Assembly: GCA_021234155.1 (NCBI GenBank)
Contig: JAJEKV010000528.1
Span: forward strand, 94,373-158,372
Direction: 5' to 3'
Length of the DNA: 64,000 nucleotides
Source: Isoetes taiwanensis
Taxonomy: Eukaryota; Streptophyta; Lycopodiopsida; Isoetales; Isoetaceae
Position 1 is the first letter of the stretch; every line of letters starts with the position of its first letter. Both the position numbers and the translations under genes were made by a program. Below are positions 11,500-22,489 of the stretch, piece by piece. The notes under the pieces are model-generated. The model was not told the origin of the DNA and searched no databases. It saw only the letters and a program-made list of their open reading frames with translations.

Positions 11500-14126
11500 T
11501 TTCATTCGGGGAGCATGTGAGATGAGTAAAATGGAGCCGGGGAAGTCCAAAGGAGGCCATTGCCCTAGGCTCCAATGGAGGAGGATGGGTTGCCTTTTGT
11601 TGCACCCTTGCAAACAGATGGTATTTCTGAGAGGCATAATAACCATGCAGGTTGATCCATTTGATAGTGTGAATGATGAGAGGGGAGATGAACATCTTGG
11701 AGTTGGCATTGTGAAGCTTCTTATCGAAGTTGATACTATCATGTCCCGTGGAAGCTCTAGTGATTGCATTTGTGCTCGAATTGCCGGAGTCCCAAGCTCG
11801 ATTGAGATGGCCAATTAGATTTATTACACACAAGAATGGTGATACTCTAGAATGCCCTCTTGAACTACACACCCCAAGGCCCACCCAAGGCCATGTGGAA
11901 GATTTGGTGGTCGATGAGCATCCTTTGATCACAAGGAAGAGACGCTATGTCTTTCAAAAAGGCGACCAAAAAAGGTGCCCAAGAGGCCTAGAAGTGACAA
12001 ATATTTAGAAAGGATGGAAAGTATGGCACCAACCAAAGAAAAACCACGAGGCAATTAGGGACAAGAGTGTTGCAACCTAGATTGCCAAAGTGCATTACAA
12101 TGTGGATGACCTCGCATGAGATAAGGTCCCAATACATTGGACTGACTTCAAAAAAAGATAGGATTAATTTCATTTACTCCTTGTGTAGGAATTCCGGCTA
12201 TGATGAAACAGGGACGGCTGCTATATCAATTGAGGGGAATGAAGGTATGTATGAGAGCATTGAGATGGATTCTTGGGGTGAGCAAGTCTTCATTTTCTGA
12301 CATCTGGGAGCAGGTTAGAAAAGGGCACACTTTTGTTCCAACATGGTAATGCACTCACTTTGAAACCTAGAGCAAATACTCTAAAGGCCATTGCAGTCTT
12401 CGAGCTTTGTGAGATACATGTCTCAATCTATGCCCCACAAGTCGAAGGTGAACGAGCACGGTGTGCGCGAGTGGTGCAAAGAGTGTTGCCACAACACTAT
12501 ATCCCAAAAGGAGTGCCTTAAGGAGGTCAACTCCATCCTAGAAACCACCGGAGGAGGTAGGCCTCTTTCTCAATCACATTTCAGCAAGTTATGGAGCACT
12601 CACTTTCGGACGTGGAGTGTCCTACAACACATGCCATTCTCAAAGTGCAACACTTGCATTCAACTCAAGGATACACTTGCATCAAGCGCAATAGAGAAAG
12701 AAAGAATGGCAATTAGGGGAGCAATTTGCGAGGATCACCAAAGGGACCAAATATCATGTAGAGCAGGTTGTATTGGCGGTGGAGAACATTTTTCGAGATG
12801 CAAATGGGACAAATTTTTGTGTATAATTCATGATAAGATGGACCAACACAAGACTTTCTTGCCAAAGCTAGATCCTTTACCCAAGCATTGTCAAAAACGC
12901 TTTTCGGATGAAAGTAAGTCCGGCGGGTGTATTAACACATGGTCATGGAACTGGAACATATGGTCATTTTGTGCTTGATCTATGGAGAGATGATCCAAAC
13001 TTCCATGTGAGCTCTATTTTCAAGTGCTTGAGAACACTAGAGAAAGGATCGATAGAAGGGAGGAGGTATTCCCCTTGAGACCCATTTTTGAGGCTTTGAT
13101 GGATGATCAACGGCTTTGTTACCAAAGGCAGATAAAAAGCTCACATCCAAGGTGCCTAGTGAATCAAGGAGGACTTGGGATGATTTCCCCTTACTAGAGA
13201 AATCACCGCCGAGGAGCTATGTGTTCAGTTGGACAAGCTGTTGGAAAGAAAACAAGAATAGATGGATGTTTGGGGCAATGTCATACTTGGCAAAGAAGTG
13301 GGGAGTATTCAAAGTTGTGAAAGTGGGATTCATGATGGTTGGGCATACGATGATGATATTGATGGATTCTTTGGAACTTTCTCCACCAAGCTCAAAGAGA
13401 AAACGTGACCACTCTCCCCGAACTAATGGATGTGTTTGAGAGCTGCATTGACCCCAACCCAATGGCTTTTCTTGATGGATGAGGTTGCGATTGGAAATCA
13501 TTTGTAGAAGGATACTTGCTAGATGGCAAGGACCGGTTTGAGGACACACAAAGCCACTTCAATTCAAGTTTTGAGTTAGGGATGGCCATGTGGGAGGGAG
13601 CTAAGAGACGGGTTCTTGCGAGTCAAGATGGGAGGGTTCTCAAGGTGCAAACACGTCTAAGAATGCTCACTTGGGTCCCAAGTGGTTTTTAGGAAGTAAG
13701 GCCTCAAAGTCGAAAGTGGTTTGATCTTCCCCGAAAGTGGGATCCCTTTGAGGACATCAAGGAAGGATACTTTGTGCTAGTAAGGCCTGATGATGAGGGA
13801 TCGGCCCAATATGGTTAGGGGTGGCACTCTCTAATGTGACCACCACTATGCGATGGAGAGGAGTTGCGCCCGGATTCCAAATTCAATATTGGGAGCCCAT
13901 TGGGAGGCACAAGAAGGGCAACTTGAAGGGAGCAATACACCGATCGGGGGAGAAGAAGTGGAGGCCAAATTATGCTGACCCTCAAAAGGAGGGAATTGGT
14001 GGAGTGTGTGGTATGGTCATATCCAAGTTCTCACATTGCAAAAGACAAACACACAAGATCCCAAGAAAGGAGATGGACAAGGCCATGAGCAACCTCCATG
14101 CTATATCATTGTATGAGGGTGCATAA
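11500..14126 (+). pseudogene. DUF7869-family transposon-type protein, frameshifted
   Basis: This family (catalogued as DUF7869) is present in many copies in plants and is thought to be transposon-derived, with a DDE/RNase H-like core. The plus strand preserves its landmarks in order but in shifting frames. These are a Cys-rich stretch KCNTCIQLKDTLASS and MDQHKTFLPKL (12391-12978), a THGHGTGTYGHFVLDLW block near 12930-12985, ENKNRWMFGAMSYLAKKWGV then VKVGFMMVGHT (about 13240-13345), and DDIDGFFGTFSTKL (about 13350-13395). After these come WDPFEDIKEGYFVLVRPDDE (about 13738-13797) and a C-terminal region ending QIQYWEPIGRHKKGNLKG...WRPNYADP (13821-14126). The N-terminal part (about 11500-12300) is weaker. 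At least five frame changes are needed, so as it stands it is not translatable. No terminal repeats or target duplication were identified. Confidence 0.82.
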
Positions 14127-14344
14127 TATTGAGAAGTTTGAAAACTTTTCTCAACTAGTGGTTTGTAAAATTTATGAGGAAAACAAGTAACCCAATTCTA
14201 TGTGTGTCATGTGTAATTCTATTCAAGCAATCAATTCAGAAATTTCTTTTATGGTGTGTGAGTCCCATTTTCGGTCCGAGTCCCAAAATTCAAGATTTGT
14301 CCCACTTTAATTAAATACGACTTTTAGAAGTTATTTGTGAATGA

Positions 14345-14455
14345 CTATTGTCCTAAACCGATAAGCGGTCTCCGCCCCCAATTTCCTCTGTCAAATTCTT
14401 GTGCATGAGCGACCTCTGTCCAAATTACCTCTGTCAAATTCTTGTCCGTGGGCGA
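14345..14455. repeat. 44-bp tandem duplication
   Basis: Two adjacent copies, about 14366-14410 and 14411-14453, share 'CCTCTGTCAAATTCTTGT' in the same position. Each is preceded by a gap-like CCAATTT/CAAATTA segment and bounded by CGG/CGACCTC. Confidence 0.7.
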
Positions 14456-14459
14456 CCTG

Positions 14460-15180
14460 ATCGCTAGAAGGGGCCTCGATTTGTCGATTTCAAGACACAG
14501 GTTTTCTTGCTTGCTATAAATTACAGAATCGAAGCCATTTTACTGGTGGTTCTGTCTTTTTGCAATTCTCGGCATCTTAACACGCCTCGGGTCGAACCAA
14601 AACCGTGGTCGGAAAGGCGAGAACACCGAATGAAGCTAAAATCATAGCCCAACCTGGAGGCATGATAGTAGGCACGGCCACATGACCTCCGTTTTTTTAG
14701 GTACCCCCTTCCCTTTTTTTCAAATTTAGGGGTGGAGGCCCCAATTAAAATGGAGGTCACATTTGCCCCTCTTTTTAGCCCCCCCTCCTTGTAATTTTCG
14801 TAAGATTTTGGAGGCCCTCTCCTTTTGTTGGAGGCCCCTCCTCTCCCGTATGGGGAAACGTGACATGGAGGGGTAAGGAAAACCCTCATGTGGTTACCCC
14901 TAAGTATTGTGATTTGAGCCGAGAAATGAAGTCTAAGGTCATGGCCTGTTCTTCCTAACCCGAAAGCATGCTGTCATAGCCTTGTTTCTGTTTTCGACCT
15001 AACTATTCGCCCTTTCTTGCCCTAAATTTACTCCTATCATAAATATCTAGTTTTCTATTTGGGGCTTATCTCCGGTATATCGACCAAGTTATAAGTTTTC
15101 CTCGATATAGGAACATGGTGTAGATAAACCGCCCGCGGCGTTATTGAACAAAAATTTTCGGCCATCAAAATGAGGGTTTG
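14460..15180. other. No recognised gene
   Basis: There is a 122-codon open frame on the minus strand (14889-14521), but it is Arg/Gly/Ser-biased and overlaps C- and T-runs, so I do not call it. No motif or element boundary was seen. Confidence 0.4.
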
Positions 15181-15194
15181 CACAGAGCCTGAGA

Positions 15195-15440
15195 AGGCAA
15201 TGAAAAGCAGGGCGCCGGAATAGAAGCAGGGCGCCGGAATGGGAGCAAGGCAGACTTTTTCTTGGCAGGGCTCGAAATGCAAGCAGAGCGGAGTTTTTCT
15301 TCGCTGGAATGGAAGCAGGGCGCCGAAATGGAAGCAGGGTATTGTTTTTCGTGGCAGGAGGTGGCTATGGCGGTTTAGGCGAAGCTAGAGCAGAGTTTTC
15401 TTCTTTCTGTTTAGGCGAAGCTAGAGCAGAGTTTTCTAAT
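15195..15440. repeat. Short tandem repeats (GCAGGGCGCCGGAAT and related)
   Basis: Units of about 19 bp (GCAGGGCGCCGGAAT plus AGAA or GGGA) repeat between 15209 and 15340. A 29-bp unit containing GGCGAAGCTAGAGCAGAG then occurs twice, at about 15377 and 15412. Confidence 0.7.
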
Positions 15441-15614
15441 CCGGAAGATTTTCCCCTTTCTGTTGGCTGCCCCGTTGCTTGCTAATGTTCGTCTCTTTTG
15501 CTTCTTTTTTCCCTTCTTTATGTTTCTGCTCATTAGATCTCTCAGAAACGGCAGTGAGATTTGCTTAGCAACAGACTTGATTATCTCAAAACCCATTTTT
15601 TCTTAAGCCCTGAT

Positions 15615-15755
15615 TCAAAATCTTTGAAAACAGGGTGCAGGGTCTAGAAATCTTTGAAAGCAGGGTGCAGCAGAGTCTCTGAAACGGGCTTGTAATCTGC
15701 AGAAATCTCTGAAACGGGCTTGTAATCTCTGAAACGGGCTTGTAATCCCTAGGGT
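15615..15755. repeat. 24-bp tandem repeat 'tctctgaaacgggcttgtaa'
   Basis: 'TCTCTGAAACGGGCTTGTAA' occurs three times between 15674 and 15750. Two related copies of 'AAATCTTTGAAA(A/G)CAGGGTGCAG' precede it (15618-15670). Confidence 0.75.
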
Positions 15756-16772
15756 GTTATGGCATTGTCCAATCGAATTATCCTAGGTCGTTATAGAAGA
15801 TCTCCGTAATTTTTCAAAGAGGCATGTTATTGTTGGTAACGGTGTCAAACCAACGGTTCAGATTAAATCTAAACTTTGTGGAAACACGAGAACCCGTAGG
15901 CGTTAAGATTTGAGTTTCATTTTTCCTCCAAGTTGTAGCTAGTTGCCGGACAAGGCCGTTAAAGTTTTGAGTGGTGTGGTATATTGCTAGTGGCATAGAT
16001 TCTTAAGACCAATTGCAGCTCTACGCAACCAAGATTGTGTTTAGTCCAGTTGAGAAAGAGCTAGTTTCCTTTTTTAATTTTTAACATAAATTGAACTCTT
16101 ATTTTGGTATTTTAAGTTGATTTTTTATGAACCAAGGAACTCTATAAATGTTTGTTAAAGGCCTTGCTACAAGATGGAAGGGTTATATTTGATGCACGTG
16201 CCTGTGTATGGTTATGGTTATTATTTGACGTTTGTCAGAGGTTTTAAATATCTTAACTATACTGGATATTGGTTCATGGCCTTGTTTTCGGGCTCCAATT
16301 CTTGAAGATTGTTAAGTTGCTAACATTGGTTTTGTCACAGACTTTTAAGTGATGTTGGTATGTTTGGCTTATATCCATTTCTTTCTCAGTCTTGTCCTTT
16401 CATTTATACCATTTTTTGCTTAGTTTCCACTCAAAGTCCATTTGTCTCTATGCCTCCATGTACACAATCTGCTACACACTCTGTTATACTGCTCTTGTGT
16501 GCATGCACCTTTAAAGTGGAGCCTATGTTTCCTTTTCAAGGTGGGTTTTTGGTTGAGTGCCAAGCCTCTTAAAATAAACTTTATTATTATATTGAGATAC
16601 ATTCTTTGTTCCCCTAATCCTTCTCTTTTATTAACCTTTGCCTACTATATATTCATGTTGCGTAGAAGATTTTTTTCTTATTGAGTTTTGGAACTGGAAA
16701 TTTGTGCGGCTTTTAAGATTACATTGCTTTTTCTGCCTCTATTTCAAACATTCTTGTCCATGTCTATCCAGT

Positions 16773-16841
16773 AGTATTTCTAGAAATGTCGTTTTCCTTC
16801 GTTTCCTTAGAATAGAAGGAAAACAAGGTTCTAGAAATACT
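16773..16841. other. 69-nt near-perfect hairpin
   Basis: AGTATTTCTAGAA (16773-16785) pairs exactly with TTCTAGAAATACT (16829-16841). Inside it GTTTTCCTTC (16791-16800) pairs exactly with GAAGGAAAAC (16815-16824), leaving a 5/4-nt internal loop and a 14-nt terminal loop. A direct copy of the left-arm region ('TTCTTGTCCATGTCTATCC' plus 'GTAGTATTTCTAGAA') lies at about 17562-17595 without its partner arm. It could be a small foldback element or a transcribed hairpin. There is no evidence of expression. Confidence 0.7.
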
Positions 16842-17004
16842 GAGGTAGTTAGCATTTTAGTTATTTTGTCATTTTCCTCTAGCTCCTATTTAGTTTCTTT
16901 TAGTCTCCTTCTATCAGCTCTCGTTGCATCTCTCTTTCTCCTTCCTAGTGTTGGGCCCCACCCCCTCATTTTTTTTCCAATTGTGAACCTTAATTGTGTA
17001 AGCT

Positions 17005-17200
17005 AACATTTTGTTGGAGGCCTAGTGCACCGGGTTGAGGCCCTCGCGTGCTTTGGATGGAGGCCTTTGTGCCCTGGTTGAGGCCCTTTGTGCCTAGTGG
17101 AGGCCCTTGTGCTGGTTGGAAGCCTTGGTGGGCCGGGTTAGCCCTTTGGTGGTCGGTTGGAGGCTCGATGCCTGGATGGCCTTGGTGGCTTTTGGTCATT
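17005..17200. repeat. Degenerate ~20-bp GC-rich minisatellite
   Basis: About nine imperfect copies of a unit near 'TGGAGGCC(TTT/CTC)GTGC(CC)TGGT' run through this stretch. It stands out from the AT-rich flanks. The minus-strand open frame across it (Pro/Gln-rich) is a product of the repeat. Confidence 0.65.
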
Positions 17201-17799
17201 TTCTTTTGTGTATGCAGGGAAGCGGTTGGTAAAGCGCATTTTGGAACTTGAGCGAGGTGTTTGGATTCTAGGCTCAAGGCGAAGTTCAATAGGGAAGGCA
17301 AGTCGAACATGAGTTTAATTTCAACTTCTTTGTTGTAATGTTTATTTCACCCGACAAATTTGGTGACATGAGCGCATACAAATTATATTACAGGTTTATG
17401 ACCCTAGCATAGGTTAGTGATCCCATTATTGTCGGGGTTTTTCCTAAAACCGAAAGGGCAAGGTTTTTTAATCCCTACCATAATGGTTTCACTATCCGGA
17501 TCTCAATATGTACTTGGACTGAGTTTGGTTATGAAAGGAGATGCCATGAGCATTCAGCATTCTTGTCCATGTCTATCCGTAGTATTTCTAGAAGTGATAA
17601 AAGTCCCTCTCCTCCCGAAGATAAGTCCGATGAATTGCAGAACTTCAACTATTTACCAAAACTTAGTATCTCATTTAGTGGCTATACTTTTGGTATTAAC
17701 ATTTCAATGACTTGTTAGCTATTTATTAAGTTTAATGCGATCGCTTCTTCTAGTTATATTGGTTAGATGTAACTTTTATTAGTTGAAGAAAAAAGAAGC

Positions 17800-18585
17800 A
17801 TTATTCTACTTCAACTCACATTAGAATATTGGCAAAAAATGCATATATACATAGAATGACAAAGAAATTGTAAATCTGTCACCCAAGAGAAATAAATCAA
17901 GCCACGACAATATAGACATAAAACTATTACAAAATTGACGCAACAATTTTCTTAATTATGTAAATAGTTGTTACAACCTTGATATAGATGTAACGTAAAT
18001 AATTAGTTTACATGTCACAAACGTACATGTGTATGGCCATTATTTTGTTACAAAGTGGTCATAAAATTAACACAATGAAGCATAGAAATGTATTATAGTA
18101 GTGTCACAATTGTCACTAAGTTGTCATATACATTATGATTATTTTGTTGCAAAAAGATCATCAAACTTACACAACATTGTAACAAACTAGCATGCAACTG
18201 TATTAAAAAGGTGTCACAAAAGGTGTCACAATTGTGACACAGAGTTGTCTATTTATGGACGACGTATACGGCATGGAAATGCACCAAATTCAAATTATAG
18301 TCGACGCTAATGTGATGTAATGCAAGATGCAATTATACAATAATTTTGACATAAACTTGGTTCAAACACGATGTAAAATAGCCACTAATATTGTCCCTAC
18401 GTCATGCTTGCATCATGGCGGCATGGCGTAATAAATGACACAATAAGTGGCGTTAGGTGTGACATTAAACCACGACATTTATAAGCGACAACTTTTTGTC
18501 AATTTGTGGGTCTTGAAAAAGACATTTAAGCGTCGAGTTTTTTTGACGCTATACTTGACGATAAAACAACCTATCTGTTGTAGTG
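17800..18585. mobile_element. One terminus of a CACTA (En/Spm-type) DNA transposon
   Basis: Read on the minus strand, the segment begins at 18585 with CACTACAACAGATAGGTTG. That is the CACTA-type terminal signature, followed by a subterminal region rich in short recurring motifs (GTCGCTTATAAATGTCGT, CGACG, TGTCACAA in both orientations). CACTA elements end in CACTA terminal inverted repeats and make 3-bp target duplications; the flanking triplet here is GGT. No matching CACTACAA terminus was found in the upstream 18 kb, so the inner boundary is arbitrary and the element is truncated or longer than the window. Whether the DUF7869-like relic at 11.5-14.1 kb belongs to it is unknown. Confidence 0.6.
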
Positions 18586-18589
18586 GGTC

Positions 18590-19455
18590 CACCCTCGAGT
18601 CTTTATGAGATGGCGAGGAGCAGGGATAACTAGAGTAGAACATTTGTAGGAAAATGACCATTGGATTTCTTGGACTTGGTTCAAAGCCCTAGTGCAAGTG
18701 TGGGGGAAGGAGATAGGATGCTCTCTAGAATTGTAGGAGAAGTAAAAAGGTGGCAATGCGGGATGAGAGGGTCTACAAAAAATTTATTGTTTATTGATCT
18801 TGCCATCCCCATTAACGGTTGCTAACAAGTTGGGACGAAATTGGGAGGAGACCAAGATGCTACTGACCAATTCTTGGACTTCCTTATGCTCTAGGAAGAT
18901 TCAATTCTTTCATTGGGCTTGCTTTCAAGAAGGGATATGTAATATGACATGGCTGTTGAATATGGGAATCGTGCAACATGATAATCGTCCATCAGAGTGT
19001 GGAACAAGGGCAAAAGAGAAGAAAACAAAAGGGATGATTCTGGAATTGGATCGGACAGAGCAAAAACATTTATAGCATAGCTTGTGCTAGACAGAGGATC
19101 AAATGTACAATACACAACATACATGCAGCATTATTATATAACCAAAGCTTTAAATTGAACATTCCCTTTTTAACATTACATTATTAAATGAAGTTTTCCC
19201 TTAGGATGTTACAACAAAAAAGCCATTTTAGAACTAATGCTTCAACAAACCCGAATGGCAACTCATGCAACAAAAGAAGTTTAAAACCAACAGGAGAAAA
19301 TTTCATAATATTAAACAATACTACTTAAATCAACAAAGAGAAAATTTCATAAAAGAAAAAATATTAAAGCATACTTACTTAAATGCATGGAGCTAGACTC
19401 GTGCGATACTACCTAAATGCATGGATCTAGACTCATGTGCATGCGCACCACAATG
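18590..19455. other. No recognised gene
   Basis: Frames of 60-93 codons without motifs are present. The 3' half (19140-19440) is strongly A-rich and contains a small duplication: 'AATGCATGGA(G/T)CTAGACTC' occurs at about 19382 and 19418. Confidence 0.4.
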
Positions 19456-19460
19456 GCGGT

Positions 19461-19880
19461 TGTGAATGTTGAAAAAGACATGCCTCTACTTTATTTTTTT
19501 ATTATATAGAAACCTCCCCAACTTTTCACAGAAACCTCCCCAATGTTCAACTGCAATGGGATATATGATTTTGGTGTTTGTGAATGTTGAAAAAGACATG
19601 CCTCTACTTTACTTCTTTTATTATATAGAAACCTCCCCAACTTTTCTCAGAAACCTCCCCAATGTTCACTGCAGGATATTTAAGACTTCAAACCGCACTC
19701 TCCGCTCTCAATTTTGATCCTCTACCCTAAGTCATTGACCATGTTCTCTAAAACCTGAGGTTTCCATAAAAATAATGACTTGAGAAACCTCCCCATGTTC
19801 TCTAAAACCTGAGGTTTCCATAAAAATTTGGGGAGGTTTTAAGATTTGGGAAAATGGGGGAGGTTTCCAAGAAAGTTGGA
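19461..19880. repeat. AAACCTCCCC / GGGGAGGTTT repeat block upstream of the kinase
   Basis: A 118-bp tandem duplication starts at 19461 and 19579 (shared TGTGAATGTTGAAAAAGACA, then TATATAGAAACCTCCCCAAC). A 54-bp tandem duplication then starts at 19741 and 19795 (ATGTTCTCTAAAACCTGAGG). AAACCTCCCC appears about five times in direct orientation. It then appears inverted as GGGGAGGTTT at about 19831 and 19856, so the block can fold back. It ends roughly 250 bp before the kinase start and would lie in its promoter region if that gene is expressed. Confidence 0.7.
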
Positions 19881-20125
19881 AGGTTTCTATTGAAAATTTG
19901 AAGGATTCCAAAGGAGAATTGGGCCCGCACCATTATTTACTCTTTAAAAATATTTTATAAAACATTTGGCCGTCTTAATGACTAAAGAAGACATAAAATC
20001 TAACAATTCAAAATGATGATTATCACACACAAAGCCGTAGCAAACCAGCATGTTCTACATCAAATCTCCCAAGTCGGGTGTTTTTCACCAAACAAATTAT
20101 ATTTTTTGACCGGTTGTTTCTAACC

Positions 20126-22485
20126 ATGTCAATCCTTTGGATTTTGGCCTTCTTAGTCTCAAGATTTCAGCCCAATTCAGCGGATACTTATTTGATAGCA
20201 TGTGGAAGAGATAACAATTATACTGATGCTGCAAATGGACGTGAATGGATGGGCGAGTGTTACTTCCTATTCAAAATCTGGCTTTTGGTAATACAATTCA
20301 GAGAAGTAGCCAATTTAGCGGAGACCTGCTCTATTCTGCTCGCTTTTTCGATTCTAATTCGGCATACGAATTTCCAGTCTCTTCAGGCCGCCATTGGGTG
20401 CGTCTTTATTTCTATCCCTTCAATTTCTCATCTTTCAACACCAACAATGCCATTTTTTCTGTTACTGCCAATAATTATGTCCTCATCAGCAATCTAAGTA
20501 TAGCCAACGAAGTTAATAGATTACAAGGTGGCTATCTGTTTAAGGAATATAATCTCAACGTGCGTTCGTCATCTCTTCAAATCAAATTCTACCCCAGTAA
20601 CGCATCTACTTATGCATTTATCAATGCCATAGAAGTAATATCTGTGCAAGACAACTATGTGGACGATGCTACACTTGTGAATGCAGGGACGCAGACCAAA
20701 TTGGGGATGTCTTATACAGCAATGGAGACAATGTACAGGCTGAATGTGGGAGGCGCCTATATTGGCCCAACAAATGATTCATATCTCTCAAGGACTTGGT
20801 CCAGCAATGATGAACAGTATCTAAATGGTGCAGTACGAGGCCAAAAAAATACTGTATCACCTACACTCTGTAAGGCACACTCTGACATTGATTCAAATTA
20901 TACGTACTATGTGCGCCTGCTGTTTTGTGAGCTTGAAACTAGTGTCTCAACTGCAAGGACTTTTGATGTTTATCTCAATGACATGACTGCATTTCTGGGC
21001 ATGGATATTGTTACACTTTCTGGAGATATTAATACTGCACTTTACAAGGATTTTGCTGTGAAAGTACTAGACAAAGTATCTACTTTGAAGCTTCAGTTGT
21101 CCCCAACATCCTCTCAACTCAATAGCTTTATACTAAATGGGCTTGAGATTATGAAGATGAATAATAGTGCAGGAAGTTTAGCAGGTATCCATAAGCCTGC
21201 TGGTTTTGTGCCCACCTCAATACTCCTAGTGCTAGAAAGACCAAGGTTGCTGTGGGAATTATTGTTGGGGGTGTTGTAGGAGGCATTATTGCCATAGCCC
21301 TAGTAGTATCCCTCATTTTCTTCTTGCTCAAGCCAAAAGCAAAAATTATAACAAAACCTGCATCTAGGAGACCACCTCCTACATCCCAACCTAGCATATT
21401 TTCAACATCCCAAACTAGCATATTTTCCAGTGAAACTTCAAGTCAAGGAGGTAGATATTTCTCTCTCTCACAGATTGTGGCTGCTACAAATAATTTTGAC
21501 AACAATTTGGTGCTTGGAATTGGGGGGTTTGGAAAGGTGTACCAAGCAGAGCTGTATGATGGAACTAAGTTTGCTGCAAAAAGGGCAAGTGCGAGTTCAA
21601 CGCAAGGGTATGCAGAGTTCCAGACCAAGATTGATATGTTATCTAAACTAAGGCATCGCCATTTGGTTTCTTTAATAGGCTACTGTGATGAGGGAGGAGA
21701 AATGGTATTAGTCTATGAGTTGATGACCAAGGGAACATTGAGGTCTCATCTGTATGGTCCAGGTAAACTTCCTCTATCATGGAAACAAAGGCTAGAAATT
21801 TGCATTGGAGCTGCAAATGGGCTTCATTACCTGCACACTGGATCAGTTCAGGGATCATTCATCATTGATATCAAGACTACAAACATTCTTTTGGATGAAA
21901 ATTTTGTGGCCAAAGTATCTGACATTGGACTTTGCAAGACAGGTCCTTCTTTGGACTGCACTCATGTCAGCACTCTAGTGAAAGGTAGCTTTGGCTATGT
22001 GGATCCAGAATATTGTAGAACACAACAATTGGCAGAAAAGTCTGATGTATACTCTTTTGGAGTTGTGCTGTTGGAGGTGGTATCGCTTGAGGCCAGCCAT
22101 GGATCCCTCCCGTCCAGCGGATCAGGTCAATATTGCAGAGTGGGCAATACAGTGCCACAAGTTTGGCTTGTTGGAAGACATAATTGATCCAGATTTGAAG
22201 GGCCAATATAATGTAGAGTCCATGCACAAGTTTGTAAAGGTAGCTGCAAAATGTTTGGAAGAGAATGGAATCGATAGGCCCCCCATGGGTGATGTTCTTT
22301 GGAACTTGGAATCTGTATTGGAGTTGCAAAAGAAGTTTGCTATGCCTGTAGAAGACAAAACGCGATCTGAAGAGACTCCACTGCTTTTCTTTTCAAGTGA
22401 AGAGGCTTATAGTAATAAGGTTGGAAGTGAGACCAATAGTGCCAGTGCATTATTCTCCCAGTCTGTCAACACTGAAGGAAGGTAG
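20126..22485 (+). CDS. CrRLK1L (malectin-like) receptor kinase, frame interrupted
   Basis: A plasma-membrane receptor-like kinase of the THESEUS/FERONIA type, which senses cell-wall state or RALF peptides. The ATG at 20126 (context AACC-ATG) starts a signal peptide (MSILWILAFLVSRF...). A malectin-like ectodomain begins TYLIACG and runs to about 21190. A transmembrane helix follows (GIIVGGVVGGIIAIALVV, 21255-21330). The kinase then has GIGGFGKVY (21516), the ATP-binding Lys (21579), RHRHLVSLIGYCDE, an altered catalytic loop with IID in place of HRD (21861-21869), DIG in place of DFG (21921), and the activation segment KGSFGYVDPEY. Its end is near 22340, with a Ser-rich tail to 22485. The length (~786 codons, no intron) fits the family (830-890). 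Frames change at about 20243-20262, 21218-21222 and 22081-22092, yet no in-frame stop interrupts any segment. The HRD loss is itself explained by a -1/+1 indel pair. Confidence 0.9.
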
Positions 22486-22489
22486 TACT

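Noticed and set aside
17005-17310. Minus-strand frame rich in Pro, Gln and Gly, similar to a storage or structural protein
   Set aside because: It follows the period of the degenerate GGAGGCC minisatellite.
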